A stretch of 64,000 nt of DNA. Origin: Papilionanthe hookeriana x Papilionanthe teres. Lineage: Eukaryota > Streptophyta > Magnoliopsida > Asparagales > Orchidaceae. The notes under the pieces were generated by a model, which worked only from the letters and a program-made list of their open reading frames with translations, was not told the origin of the DNA and made no database searches. A program made the position numbers and the translations under genes. Below are positions 49,301 to 61,752 of the stretch, one piece after another; positions within the stretch are counted from its first letter, which is position 1; the number at the start of each line of letters is the position of its first letter. The stretch lies in contig CM040427.1 in NCBI GenBank assembly GCA_022702705.1, forward strand, positions 74,143,283 to 74,207,282, written 5' to 3'.

Positions 49301-50270
49301 AAGGGTGAATTACATGGCATTTATTGCTGGCTGGTTCACCCATGAAAGTAGTGAAAAGTATTGGGTGAGCATTAAAAGGTAACATTCATCAATTTTTATT
49401 AATAGTTCACAAATGTTAGCAGATGATAAAGATCAATGACTTTAACTAATGAGATGAGGTAATGAAAGTGAATGTAAATGTTGGTACAAGTCAAATTAAG
49501 ATGAAGTCTGTTATGAGTGATGGTCAAATAATGATAATTTAGTGATGGCTTTCAAGTGCTCGTGGTTGGATGACAATAATTAATGATTATAATATGGTAA
49601 TGATAACCAAATGATAAGGATAAAAAAATAGAAGCAAATTGATGATAGTTAGGTGACAATAGTCATTGATCATGTTTGCCAACATTTATTAGCAAGCTGG
49701 GCATTATGAATTTTCAAATCTATGAGCTTTCTTCAGTTCTTGATCCCTTCATTTGAATAATGTAAGTCTACAATTAGATTTTTTATGACATTTTAATTAG
49801 TTCTGTCATTGAGGTAAATACTACATAAGATTGCTCATTTTGATCGCTTTTATCATATATAATTTGTTAGACATTTATATGACTTATTAAGTCTATAATT
49901 GGGTAATATTCGACTCATTGAATTTCCAATATTGATAGACCATTTTGACTATAAGCATACAAAGGTTAAAGAGCATCTTATCACTCAAACATTAATATCA
50001 TTAACTTCCAATTATACTTAATAGGGTTTGAATTTTGGACCATTAAGAATTGAAGCATGCACCTTCGATGTCACTGGAAATATCTAACCAAAATGCTCAT
50101 GTAGACAATAAGTCTACTAAAAATATTAATATTTATTTTGGAAAATGTTCATATGATATAGTAAAATGCAATCATTTTCTTAGAATTTTGAGCGATTGCT
50201 CAACTCATCCGGACACAAATAGTTCAATACTCTGCTGCAGCCAACAGTCAATGAATACTTAGAAATGTTA
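46316..50270. other. AT-rich DNA, nothing recognised
   Basis: I read both strands and found only short, low-complexity open frames. Phrases such as TTAGGTGACAATAGTCATTGAT near 49650 suggest eroded repeats but no family can be named. The basic frame at 46235-46474 on the minus strand (RRKRKTRRKQGKAR) is a composition effect of a purine-rich stretch. Confidence 0.35.
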
Positions 50271-50377
50271 GTTTTGTCAACTACAAATATATCTAGCGCT
50301 TGGTTTAGAAAATTGGTCTTTCGCCACATATTTGAACTCCCACGAAACAAATGCAAGCTCAGCATTTTGTACTACAA

Positions 50378-50385
<8 letters not shown>

Positions 50386-50446
<61 letters not shown>
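50386..50446. repeat. (AT)n microsatellite
   Basis: About 30 AT units directly left of the TRIM. Confidence 0.95.
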
Positions 50447-50451
50447 CGATC

Positions 50452-50770
50452 TGTCAGGGACATTTAGTGCCACATAGCTAGGTGTAGGGCCGAAAAGAAT
50501 TATATATAAGTCCTGGGCTGCCCACCTCTCTCAAGAGCTCTTTTGGGAGCGTGACAAGTGGTATCGGAGGCAGTGCTCGTCTGCTGAGTGTGGGGACTCT
50601 CCACGGTGTAGAGCCCGCGGTGGAGCCGATCCGTGACGAGGGCGTCACGTGATTGGGTGGAGGAGAATGTCGGGGACATTTAGTCCCGCATCGGTAGATG
50701 TAGGGCCGAAAAGCGAGTATATAAGTCACGAGTCGCTTACTCTCTCAAAAGTTCTTTTGGGAACGTGACA
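50452..50770 (+). mobile_element. TRIM (miniature LTR retrotransposon), complete, 319 bp
   Basis: Two direct repeats of 105 and 103 bp (50452-50556 and 50668-50770) start TGTC and end GTGACA. The 5' copy is followed after two bases by TGGTATCGGAGGC, a one-mismatch tRNA-iMet primer site, at 50559. The 3' copy is preceded by the purine tract GGGTGGAGGAGA. Each LTR has a TATATAAG-type box. The internal part is 111 bp and codes for nothing. TRIMs move with enzymes made elsewhere. No convincing 5-bp target duplication is seen. Strand is set by primer site then purine tract. Confidence 0.9.
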
Positions 50771-50901
50771 GATTTGTCAACTAATCTAGTGGAAAAGTCA
50801 GTCTTGTCAACTATAATTTCCTCCAGATTTTGGTTGTGAAAATTGGTCTTATGCCACTTATTTGAACTCCCTCAATATAACATTTTTTACCACTAGAAAA
50901 T

Positions 50902-50902
<1 letters not shown>

Positions 50903-50975
<73 letters not shown>
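50903..50975. repeat. (CT)n(AT)n compound microsatellite
   Basis: About 16 CT units followed by about 20 AT units. Confidence 0.95.
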
Positions 50976-50978
<3 letters not shown>

Positions 50979-51144
50979 AAAAAAATCGATACTTGACAGA
51001 TGCCCAAATATCAATTTTTCACGCTCATCTAGCCCCATGATGAGGGCCCGCGCTATGTGCCTAAATATTCAACCCTCACGTACCACGGGGAATCGAACCC
51101 TCACGGGATGGAACTTACAATGACTCCGCCACGAACTGGACAAG

Positions 51145-51147
<3 letters not shown>
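50976..51147 (-). mobile_element. SINE-like unit with pol III A and B boxes
   Basis: On the minus strand TGGCGGAGT (51131-51123) fits the A-box TRGCNNAGY, and GGTTCGATTCC (51099-51089) fits the B-box GGTTCGANTCC. They are spaced 23 bases apart, close to tRNA spacing. The unit is about 170 bp, ends in a T-rich run, and is bordered on both sides by (AT)n. It does not fold as a tRNA beyond the T-arm that I can see, so a tRNA-derived SINE is the better reading. Confidence 0.55.

Positions 51148-51236
<89 letters not shown>
51147..51236. repeat. (AT)n(AG)n compound microsatellite
   Basis: About 30 AT units followed by about 15 AG units, the mirror of the (CT)n(AT)n run at 50903-50975. Confidence 0.95.
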
Positions 51237-51238
<2 letters not shown>

Positions 51239-51239
51239 C

Positions 51240-54200
51240 TATGGCTACGCTAACAAAGCTATGCTAAGTTTTTCAAATATTGGACAACTGAGACTATACC
51301 ATGAGCAAGGAAACAGTGAATTTTTCGAAGTATGAAGGCGTCGCCTTGGAAGCTGACTTTTTGGTACAGAAATTAATTATTCTCAAATTACGCTTTGAGC
51401 TGCTAACTTTGCTTTAGCCCCCTTCCTTTCAATGTCGGTTTTTTGGAACTTAGCTTATGAACTCTAGTGTCCCAACGACATATATTCTCACCTAGACTAA
51501 TGCTAGGTCAGCTCCAACTCCCACACCAAGATTCTTTACCTTTCCACACAGCCCAAGATCGAATCCTGTCTTTTGATGCCACATTATTTTATTCCTACTG
51601 TTTGCAGAGATGAGAGATTTCACGTTCCAATAATCCCATTATTAGTTTAAAATGGAAGAAAAGGAGAGTGAAAATTTAGAGATTTTAAAAAATTTTGGTT
51701 GATAGAAGTCTGCCTTTGGAGAAAGAGATACCTTGTCCTGAAGAGTATGGCTGTTCTTCTTTGGCTTGTTGTGAAGAGTTTGGGAGTTCCGAGAGGGAGA
51801 ACCAGATGCCGGTTTTGGCTAGCTTGATTTGCTAATTAAAGAGATTCATAGTAGCACTTTATTCCATCCTTTTTTTTCCTTTTCTTTAAGTATTTTTTCA
51901 GTCGTGGGAAGAGATTGGGTAGGTCCACAGAGAATTATAGTTAATGTTCAAAAGTGGGAGAAAGCAAAAGAGAAGCAGTATTTTTTCTGGGCAGGTGACC
52001 TTCCAGCATGAGATCTTTCAGTGCCAGAGAAAATGTCCAATCTTTATGTATCCATTCATTGGACTTATGATTTGAATCGTTGAGGTTAGCATATTGGGCA
52101 TGTGATGCCAACTAAAAGAGAAGCTAACTTATAATATATATTTGTTTTTTTAATTTTTCAAGGTTAAATTTGTAATTCTAGAATGTTAAACTTGATCAAA
52201 ATTATCATAGGTTTTCACTTCAAAATAAAATTTATGAATATGTTTAGACACAAAATGATCACTCGAGAGGACTAGTGGGCAGACATTAATACCGACAAGT
52301 GTTCAACTGAGGTAGATGAACTATAAGAAATAATTGCTTGTAGCTAGGAGTTTTGTTTGGATGGTCTTCCATGCAAAAGGCTTTGAAGATGAATTTAATA
52401 TGGATCAATGGATAAATACAAATCCCCTAACGTAGTAGGCTTGAGTTCAAGTTATTTCACGTCAGTCATATTGTGCAAATTGCTGCAGAATCTTACTAAC
52501 TCTTTAATATGTGTAGCAATATATAATTAATTTACATGGATGGTATCTAACTAAAAATATTTTTGAGGTAGTAATCTTAGATGAAGTGATTATTTCAACC
52601 CACTTCATCCTAAACTTCTAACTAATTTTTTTTTTTTTTTGTATATCCTAAAGAATGATAATCTAGTCAAAATGGATTTAAAATTGTGTCCATTTGGATG
52701 CATACCATTACACTATAAAACCTAAGCAAATATCTAAAATTTGGCTAAGAATTTTAGGGTTATAATTGCTCTAGCTACTTTTATAGGCTTGCACAAGTTA
52801 AAAGGTCACATAGTTGGATACTAAGATGTACTAGTATTCTTACAATCCACCTTGACATCAAAACACTAATGTGAATTCATAGACAACTTTATTGCCAACG
52901 ACATTTCAGTCCTTTTATTGCAATTAATGTCAGGCTGTAGAGCTTGCATCATAGCTTAATCAGGGAGATAATATTGTATATTAGAGTAAAAATTTGTCCT
53001 TTTGTCACCGATCAAATAAAAGATCGGGGAAAAAGCTTCTCTCTACCCTTACACCAAGGAAGTTGAAATAGACGTTTAAAAATAACCTGTTGGATAGGGG
53101 AAGATGATATCAATTGGACAATCCTAAGTTTGTCATTCCTTGTTTGAGCAAACACCTTTAAGAGAAAGTGACAAGTTACCTTATCTACTTAGGATCACAT
53201 GTAGAAAAATATCCCGAGTTTTCCAAAAGGTCCAAAGATAAAAGGTTGAGCAAACATGGTTCTCTTATAAACTAGTGGTTAACAGTTCGATTAGTATGAC
53301 CATTACTTATAGAACTACAAAAAAAAAGCTAACATAATTTTTTTAATAAGCACTTATTCGAACTTTGATATAATTTATATTAGTTTCAAATTCTATATCT
53401 TGACTATAAATGTAGAATGAGAGGAAGTAGGAACTAGCATCTCCCATGAATATAGTTAAATTATAACAGGTACCCATTTCCATGGTCAATCAATAATAAA
53501 AAATGAGTGCAATATAGAATAATCAATCCTTTGATTCACATATGAGTTAAAAGTTTATCTAATACATTGTACCTCATTATTAAACTTATGGGTTTTTGAG
53601 ATTAGGCCCATTTATATATAGAGAGATCATGCTATATATAGAATGAACTTTGGAGCTTTTATAGATTAGAAGTTTGAGCCAAAATTTACAGATTAACATC
53701 CATAGAAATAGCTTAGTCTAACAACATGCATTAAAAAGATCAATTGATCAGCTAGTCTTTGGAAGGTTCCTTGACATGAAGCCAGTAGAGTACTCTAGTT
53801 AATAATATTATGTTATTTCAAAACTAAGGGGTTCCTAGACATGAACTTGTTAGTTGAGTATGAGTAGTGCATCTCAAATTTTCTTAAGCGTCTGTGACAT
53901 ACAAAGACACAACATTTTATTTCTAACATTCAATTCATATTTACTAACATACCATAGATATTGAGAGTACTTTCATGACATTATAAATTTCAAAACTATC
54001 ATATTCAGATTTAGCTAGTTAGAGTTTCTCTTGAAGTTGAGTGTAATCTTAGCAGGCATAAACTCATTAAATTACAATTTATAAGGACCTTAACCTTTGC
54101 ATGATTCTCAAGCTTATCCTAGTATTAGTTAAAGGTAATCCATTCATGTATTTAATGTTTATTATTTCAATCCTTAACTCATTCTCTAAGATGACTTTTC

Positions 54201-54770
54201 TTAGTTTAGCTATAATATCAAACCATCTCTTAAATTGTGTTGACTAGGACTAATCTTATGTTGGTTATAATATTCCCTTGGATCTATCAATTGATAAGAT
54301 AAAACTTTAAATCGTTTATATTAATATCCATTCTATTAATCTATTTTGGTTTGAAAAATGGTAAATCTACATAAAGTTTCCATTAATTAAATCAGTTAAC
54401 TAATCAACAGTCATCCATGCTAACTCTTGATACCCTAGTGCACACTCTAGGTGTGCATTAAGTCATCTTAATTTGCATTTCTATTACTTTAGAGATATTG
54501 TTATTAAATATTATCTTGATCTAATACTTTATGGTTAGTTAAAAGACACCTAAGTTATGTTATGATAGGTTGAATATACAGTGTTAACAAACTTCTCATA
54601 AAAAAAGCCCATTTTCAAGCCCCCATTTGGTAATAGGATCTTTACATTTCATCGTGAATCTTAATTTTGTGCCTATCAAGCTTCAAGCACAAACACTCTA
54701 CTTCCAAGGCCTTATTTTGAATAAAATTTAAATGAGCGGTCTTTAAAATCTCAATTTTTCTTACCAATGA
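51240..54770. other. AT-rich DNA, no gene seen
   Basis: Only short frames occur. I see no transposon ends, RNA gene or coding similarity. Confidence 0.4.
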
Positions 54771-56360
54771 ACTTCATGTGTGAAATTCACCGTATGAACT
54801 AGGACACCGTTGTCTTTTTTGAAATCCTTTAAATAGCCTTGGCCAAAAGAGTCGGTAGCGGCCCAATAAAGACTGATGCCCCGCTGACGACGGTGGCGGG
54901 AAGGCTACCCAATGATCTCCATCCCTGGTGTAGCCGTACCAACTTCCTTTTCTTCTGTCTGACGTGTCTTTTCTCAGAATGTACATGCTTAGCTATATAT
55001 GCGTTGATATGATAATTTAAATAAGCATACTTTCAAGAATCATGTATTTCAATATTTAAAATGTCATAATCACGTAAAAAAAAAAATACCATTCTTATTA
55101 AACTTTTAAAAATGAAGTATATTTTTTCATGCATAAGTTCATGAAACCTAAACAATATGAATCTAAATATTAAATTTTAGATATTGAATATGTAAATACA
55201 AAAGAATTCTGTGGTATATATGCAAATTTATCTAAATAAAATCAGTGGAATCTCAACATTATCAATTCTCCACTAGATGGTTTCTCTTGCATGCTTTCCC
55301 GAGAGACCAAAGAAAAAAAAAATGTCAGCTCAAAGAGCTCATTGCCATGGTTGGGAAGCAAGATAGGATTTGCAGGAGGATCAGATCATTAGAGAATGCA
55401 TTGCCAATTAAAATTGTATTAAACAGTTTTAGCAATTATGTTTACGTTTTATCAATATTCTGCTCAAATTTGTGCTCATAGTTTACTAGGGTTTCTCCCA
55501 TGTCTTACTCAAACAGTTTTATTAAGCCTTTGTTTGTCTGAGTAGGAGCGAAGCCCGAGCAACTCCCTGAGAAAAATGAAATCTTTCCTCCTCTTGGTCG
55601 CTTATCCCCTGCTCTGTCTGAAGCCGGAGCGTAGCCAAAACAATGAGGCAACAGTGGGGAGGAGATGATGATGAAGCTGCTGACCCAAGGAAAAAAAAAA
55701 AAAGAAATTTAGGAAAATGTATCCCATGGATTCTTTTAATGATTTTCTCAAGGTGATCAAACATTGAAGCCTTCCATGGGAAGATGTTGTGATAGATGCA
55801 ATTCATTGTAGCTTATTAAGATTGTAGTTGCTGAATTGAATTCCATGCCTCGCGATACAGCTAGCTGGGAAGGCAATGACAGAATTGCAGCGTGCAAAGA
55901 CCTCTGATACGATCATATTTACTGTAGAATTTATTAAAGATGTCATTTTTGTTGTTGTTCCTTGTCTCCGATGTTTCCATCCCACCTAAAAACCTAATGT
56001 TCTTAAAGACATTTCACTGTTTTGTTTTAAATGTGAGATTTTTTGAATCCAGTTAGAAGCCAGAATTACGAAATTTTGAGAAGTTGAAGCATGAAAAGCG
56101 GTTGGGAGGATAGAGAAGACGGATGAGGGTTACCTTCCTGAATCGCTTTTGAGTACGACCAGAGCAGAAAGAGGAGCAATATGGGAGCTTCAGAGGGACT
56201 TTGTATGTTGTAAAAATGCTCCTTTTCTTAGTTCTCGATTCCAAGCAGAGCAAGGAGAATTTAGCTGTGAATTGAATCCAACCAATGGTGAGCAGATGAG
56301 GCTTCGGACAGAGCATGAGACAGGCGGAGGTGTAACGGATGGTGATATTTGATGTGAAAT
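54771..56360. other. Less AT-rich stretch with possible exon remains
   Basis: Minus-strand frames at 56316-56053 (MLCPKPHLLTIGWIQFTAKF) and 55985-55803 (NSTVNMIVSEVFARCNSVIA) can be joined with a GT donor near 56134 and an AG acceptor just before GTGGGATGG near 55988. The joined product of about 120 residues matches no family I know. The frame at 54986-54774 is also unrecognised, and another frame over the same bases reads as well. This could be a small gene, an untranslated exon or a gene relic. Confidence 0.2.
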
Positions 56361-57660
56361 TGACAATTGGTTTAATACATAATCTTAATGTTTGGGTGTG
56401 AGATAAGTAAATATGACTGTTTGATATGCCGTGTATATAAAATCACCTTCAATTTTTTTTTGAAATATATAAAGGTATGAGTAGATTGATCCTTCATTGC
56501 TTGTTCCAAGCTAATAATGATTAATAACATTCGTTTGACTCGCCCAAATACCTACTAGATAGCTAGTAGATAGTTCTAGAACCAATATTAGCTAGTTCAA
56601 CTTGATTTGATTGCTAGAGTTATTTGAATACTGAAGTCATTTGCATTTTACATATTATATATGCATCTAGACATTACACTAATCTAAAAAGCTATCTTAC
56701 TACACCTTGGCCTTAGTCTAATCAAGTGATTTGGATTTCAACTTAGCTATTCCTACTTGGGCTTGAATGATAAGGGTCAAAACCTGTACTTTACTATGTG
56801 AACAGTCTAATTTTTCTATTAGTATTAGTGGGCTGATTACTAGGGAATCACAGATCATAAATTATACTGCATGTTATCAGAGGATAGCGTACATTAGTGT
56901 TCCCTAGATCTTTCAAATTTCATAGTACCTAAGAAACCACTTTTAGAGACCATTATTTGTCTAGTTAATTCACACAATTACCATGCATACATAGTTACAT
57001 AAAAAATTTCAATCTAATCATTACATTTTCTAATCTTCTTAGTTATTCATGGTTGTCAAAGAAATTCTAAGAAGAGCGGTGGAGACTTAGCAAAATTCCA
57101 TAATATAGTTAAGTCATTATTGATAATAATTACTACTAACTTAGTGAAACATTCTTTGGCTAAGCTATTTTTTAATAGGATTATTATCTTTTGCCCTAAA
57201 CATTTTTTGAGGTCCTGATATTAGAAAACTTTGAATTCAACTATACTCATTTAACTAAATTCAAAGCTGACATAATCATACATTTTTCACTAAGTTTTTT
57301 GGGGGACTAATACTAAGGTATTGAGAATGCACTTATACTTTAAACCATATTCTTCTTTTCCAACTACATGGTTTCTACTTGTCCTAGTTCTACACTCTTG
57401 ACTTTTTAGAGCTATTTTTAAATGCCTAAGACTTTCATCTTCTTCAAATATTTGCAACACATTCACACACTAGAATTTTAACCTTGATGGATGATAACAT
57501 TATTTTTCTATCATACATATTTTGATTTTGCAAACACAATAGTTAAATTAGCACCAATTAGATTGGAAATATTTTTTATACATAAAACATATAATTTAAG
57601 AGTAACTTTACACACTTAGATGTTGTGATAGATCAAAATATTTTCTCTGCTTAAACTAAA
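56361..57660. other. AT-rich DNA, no gene seen
   Basis: No frame longer than 60 codons with any protein character, and no repeat structure seen. Confidence 0.4.
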
Positions 57661-57702
57661 GTGTGTGTGTGTGTGTGTGTGTGTGTGTCTATATATATAT
57701 AT
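57661..57702. repeat. (GT)n(AT)n microsatellite
   Basis: About 14 GT units followed by a short AT run. Confidence 0.95.
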
Positions 57703-57779
57703 GAAGACAAAGGAAGATCTTTTGATTGATCAGTCGAAAATGTTAAGTGTAAGAGTAAAACAAAACAAAACAGTCCTAA

Positions 57780-58870
57780 TATAAGAAACTTGCAAGACAA
57801 CCCTGCGGAGTAATCCCAATGCGAATATCCTTCCAAACCGCACCCCATTTAGATAAAAAATTCATAAGTAGGTTAGTTTCCACCACCGACTTAATTGAAT
57901 TGGAGTTTTGGGAATTGTATCAACCTGAATGAGAAGAAGCTTCCTGATATGCTGCATTCCACGAGTAGCTTTGGAGATCAACTTTCTCAGCCAAATTATA
58001 TGAGTCATGATGCTTTCTATTATTTCTCTCCATCTGAAGGAACCAACGCTCCATGAAAGGTATAAGACTTTACAAATTACACCCCATTTTCATGCACCTC
58101 CAATTAACTAAACATTGCTCTACCGATTGTCCACTTGAAAGATTAATATGAAACCAACATGCCAAACTTTTTCAAATATTAAAAGAAAACCTGCAATAAA
58201 AGAAGGTATGTAGAAGTGATTCCTCTTCCTGTCTACACAGTAGGCAGACAGGAAAATTTAAGACCTTTAAATTTTAAAATATCATCCATATAAAGTAGTT
58301 TACAATTCAACCTACACGAGAAAAAAGATTGAGATGGTTTTAGTAAAGGTTTCAGAAATAAGTATCACCCATTAGAAGATTAGTTTGATGAATTTTATTA
58401 GCAATGATTTCTGAAATAGTTTCATTTTTATCCAGAATTCACTCTCAAACAGTCCACTTTCCCTCCATAAAAAGAATATTAAAGAAAAGGCTAAACCAAT
58501 CCTCATCAATCAAATGCGATAACATGTAACAATCTCAGTTATCAGCATTCCAACAATCAAAAACCTTTTAACTTATAGTTATGCTCACGCTCAATCAAAA
58601 TTTTAAGAGGATCCATTAAAGATCAATCATCAAGCCAAAAAGTCACATCACCTTTACCAATTTTCCAAGCAAAAATATTTTCGGCCTTTCATCATGACTA
58701 GCTAATAAAAAATTATTAAAAAGTTTCTCCATTTTGTTTTGCATACTATAAGTCATCTTTGAAACCTGTAAAACATACAGAGATAATGAGGTAAAAACAA
58801 GTTGTAAAAGTGTATGCCTTCCACCAAACGCCAGAAACAAATTTTCCCAACTCTGCAATCTTTTGGAAAT
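57780..58870 (-). pseudogene. LINE ORF2 C-terminal remains (older copy)
   Basis: From 58870 leftward the frame reads KISKRLQSWENLFLAFGGRH, the usual post-polymerase motif of plant LINEs, then DVTFWLDDW-like sequence. Near 58245 comes a zinc-binding RT-associated domain (VCLLCRQEEESLLHTFFYC, then FHINLSSGQSVEQCLV). Stops interrupt it. Its upstream end stops where the younger LINE tail begins, so it was split by that insertion. Confidence 0.75.
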
Positions 58871-58879
58871 CTTAAGTAG

Positions 58880-60880
58880 TATGTATATGTTATTTATTTA
58901 TTATTTTTATTATTTTTATTATTTTATTTTTTAAAGGAAAGAGCATTATTCGGCTCTCTACGTGTTAATCACCAAAAAAGAGTACAAAAAGTGTGATGGG
59001 CGAGGATCCCCATTACTAAAAGCCAAAAAGGTACAAAACACACTCATAACGGGGTTCCTCAGCCACGTTACCATCCACAAAAAATAAGAAACTGTATACC
59101 CATCCTTACAAGTATACTCAGAAAAAAGTAGAAAAGCTATACAGTAAACGTATAACCAACTGTTCGAGCTTGAAACGTGTGAAAAAATAAGTTGCACCGA
59201 GAAGAGCAAACCGAGAGATCGAGGTACAAGGAAATAACAACGAATAGAGCAGAACCGAGGGACCTGCATATCACAAAAACAACTCCCGAAGACTCCAAAT
59301 AAAGAGCAGCTCCAATGACCCAGAGCTGCACCAAAAGCTGGGACCAATCGGAACTGGTGGGAGCAAAACCGAAATCTGGGGGGATCTCACGCGCCAGGAA
59401 CACTTTCAAATGAGAATGGACCCGCCTCAAAGAAAACCTGAAAACTATAGTAAGCATAAAAAGGGTCTGGATCCATATATAAGAAGCTTTCCCGTAATCA
59501 AAACCGCAGTTAAGACTGCAGTTATTATCAGCAAATTCTTTGAATGCCCATATAAGAAAGGCTTCCGTATACGCAAACTTTGGTTATACATATAGAAATA
59601 AATGGATTCACGCTGAGTGACCTGTATGAATGACCCGAAGGAGAATCGAAACTGAACAAGGAAAATGAGATAAGCAGATCCCAGGATAGAGTACAGAAGC
59701 AGATTTTAGGGAACCAAAGAAATTTGAAAAATTGAGCCTATCCAAAATGGCGGGAGTGGAACCCGAAACAAGTAAAGCATTAAGATCCTCATCAAACCGC
59801 ATAAACAGAGCACACAAAAACCAGAAATCCAATAAAATAGGCAGCAGAAGATCAAATTCTCAGATAAAGGGCATCTATATTGTCTCCCATGAGCAGTATA
59901 GATAACTCAGTTGGTGGCTCACGGACCACCAAATTAAAATCCCGATCGGCGCCGGATTTCACCAACCAATTTGCCAGTCGATTGCCCTCACGGTGAATGA
60001 AATGCCAATGCACAGATAAATTGTTAGCAAGGCGATTTATACGTCTAACATAAGAACTTGAATCCCAAGGGGCGTCAACAATTCTGAAAGGACATTAAAA
60101 AGAATGATAGAAATAATCTCAATAATAATGCAAGGGCAGCGAAGATGAGTAGCAGTTAAAATTGCCCACAGAGCAGCACTTGCCTCAGACTCCAGAGGGC
60201 TATCAGTAGAGCAAGAGGATGTGAAATAGAATAAACATTCAGCCAACTCGTTCCTGAGAACTCCCCTGATGCCAGCCCTACGAGGCTTCCTACTTCCATC
60301 GATATTAAACTTAACATGCCCCGGAGGAGGAGGCCGCCATCTCACCAAAAGGGGGAGTTGCAAGGTCCTCTCAGGTTTAGGAGATAACCCCATAGCATCA
60401 AAATACGGTATGCCGGTAAAGAAATGGTACTTTTTTGGAGCCCAGCCTAAACAACTTGTTGCTATAGGCTATAATATTAGCAAAAATAGTCTCAAAAGAT
60501 AAACTTTGCCATCATGTTTAGTATCATTATGGGCCATCCATATGAACCAACATACAATATACAGTATATTTGAAGAAAATGTTTCCGCTTACGAACAGAA
60601 TTGCATAAACCACAAGATGTTGTTAGATCTCTCACAGGGGAGCAAGCAATATCGAGTCATTGCCCTCCTCTGCTCCATAGATTTAAAGAGCAAGGGCATG
60701 AGAAAAAGAGATGTTCAACTGATTCCTCGGCCTCATTACATAAATAGCAACGAGAAACAATTCTCAAACCTTGGGGTTTAAGAATATCGTTCGACAGGAT
60801 AACCAAATGAAAGATTCTCTATGCCAAGAAAGACATAGAAGGGGTACGAGCCCAACTCCAAATAGTCTCTCCCCTACCAA
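58880..60880 (-). pseudogene. LINE ORF2 3' end with RNase H domain and A-rich tail (younger copy)
   Basis: Reading leftward: a zinc-binding RT-associated domain at about 60850-60640 (IVSRCYLCNEAEESVEHLFF), then an RNase H domain at about 60345-59960 (PPPPGHVKFNIDGSRKPRRA, then GIRGVLRNELAECLFYF) with the first catalytic Asp in FNIDGS and an Glu in the ESEASAALWAI stretch. The end of the domain reads NRLANWLVKSGA. About 1 kb of 3' untranslated sequence follows and ends in an A-rich tail (AAAAAATAAAATAATAAAAA on the minus strand, 58936-58880), as expected for target-primed insertion. Internal stops show it is inactive. The 5' end meets the Tat/Ogre-like element near 60880-60960, junction unresolved. 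Confidence 0.8.
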
Positions 60881-60899
60881 GACTTTCTTCCCCGGTGGA

Positions 60900-61500
60900 A
60901 GCGGATAGCGGATGAAATCTACTCCCTCTGAGGAGAGGGGAGATCTCAAACTTCTCAGCTTCTTCCGACTGAGGGGTTACCTCGGCGGGATACGCAGCCC
61001 TGGCTTTTGCTGCTTTTAGAATCCTTTGGCGGCGATTTCTCTTCCGTGTTTTAGCTGGTGGCGCAACCCTCGAGCTAGAAACAACTTCAAACACAGACGG
61101 TGCAAAGGCAGACACATCTATAGAATCTTCCAACGAAACCCTTAGCGAGCAGAATGGTCGGTGCGGTGACGGTGAACCCGATGGCAGTAGTGGTGACGAC
61201 CTTTCCTGGTACGCGAACAACAGTCCTCACAGACGAGAGGGAAACTATCTTAGCGGGAACATCCTTAGTCTTAGGCTTCTTTATCGTAGGAAAATCAGTT
61301 TCTCCGTTCTAGTCGTACTTGACGGCAGGCTCGGCAATTTCTGGCAGGGCAGTCTTCATGATCACATATGACACCCTTCCAAGTATAACCTCGACCTCAT
61401 CGAAGCCGGTGCCGAACTGGATCATCGCTCCCTAGTAGAGGACAGCTTTGTTGTGGGGCAAATTTTAGTCGAATGAGAAAATCAGCTTCGGAGCCGACAT
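60900..61500 (-). pseudogene. ORF1-like protein of the second element, interrupted
   Basis: The start at 61500 gives MSAPKLIFSFD, shared with the first element. After in-frame stops the reading continues GTGFDEVEVILGRVSYVIMK, then TDFPTIKKPKTKDVPAKIV. A frame change near 61130 leads to a basic stretch KTRKRNRRQRILKAAKARAA and an acidic QSEEAEKFE part. The basic segment could bind nucleic acid or act as a nuclear signal, which is inference. The function of ORF1 in this lineage is not known to me. Confidence 0.55.
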
Positions 61501-61677
61501 TGCAACTGTTAGTTGAAAAAGGTTCCAAAGATTAGCTACGGCCTACACTTCACGATTTCAGCAAAAAGACGCTAAAATCAGCAAGGGGTATCTTGTGAAC
61601 TGGGCAATTTTCCTTTGTGTACTTTTTATTTTGTTTTGATATTTTATTTCATCTTTATTCCTGGATTTTAAAGTGTG

Positions 61678-61678
<1 letters not shown>

Positions 61679-61749
<71 letters not shown>
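61679..61749. repeat. (TA)n microsatellite in the element leader
   Basis: About 35 TA units lie between the ORF1 start and the primer-binding site; the first element has none at the matching place. Confidence 0.95.

Positions 61750-61752
<3 letters not shown>

Larger units (their letters stand above)
50274..50885. repeat. Diverged direct repeats on both sides of the TRIM
   Basis: Sequences at 50274-50385 and 50793-50900 share TTGTCAACTA, GAAAATTGGTCTT, GCCAC and TATTTGAACTCCC in the same order and spacing, followed by ACTACAAGAAAA or ACTAGAAAA. The last motif is like the CACTACAAGAAAA ends of CACTA transposons. They are too diverged to be a target duplication of the TRIM. Confidence 0.6.

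Noticed and set aside
51089..51131. A tRNA gene on the minus strand
   Set aside because: A and B boxes are present, but I could not form an acceptor stem or anticodon arm around them, so a tRNA-derived SINE is more likely.
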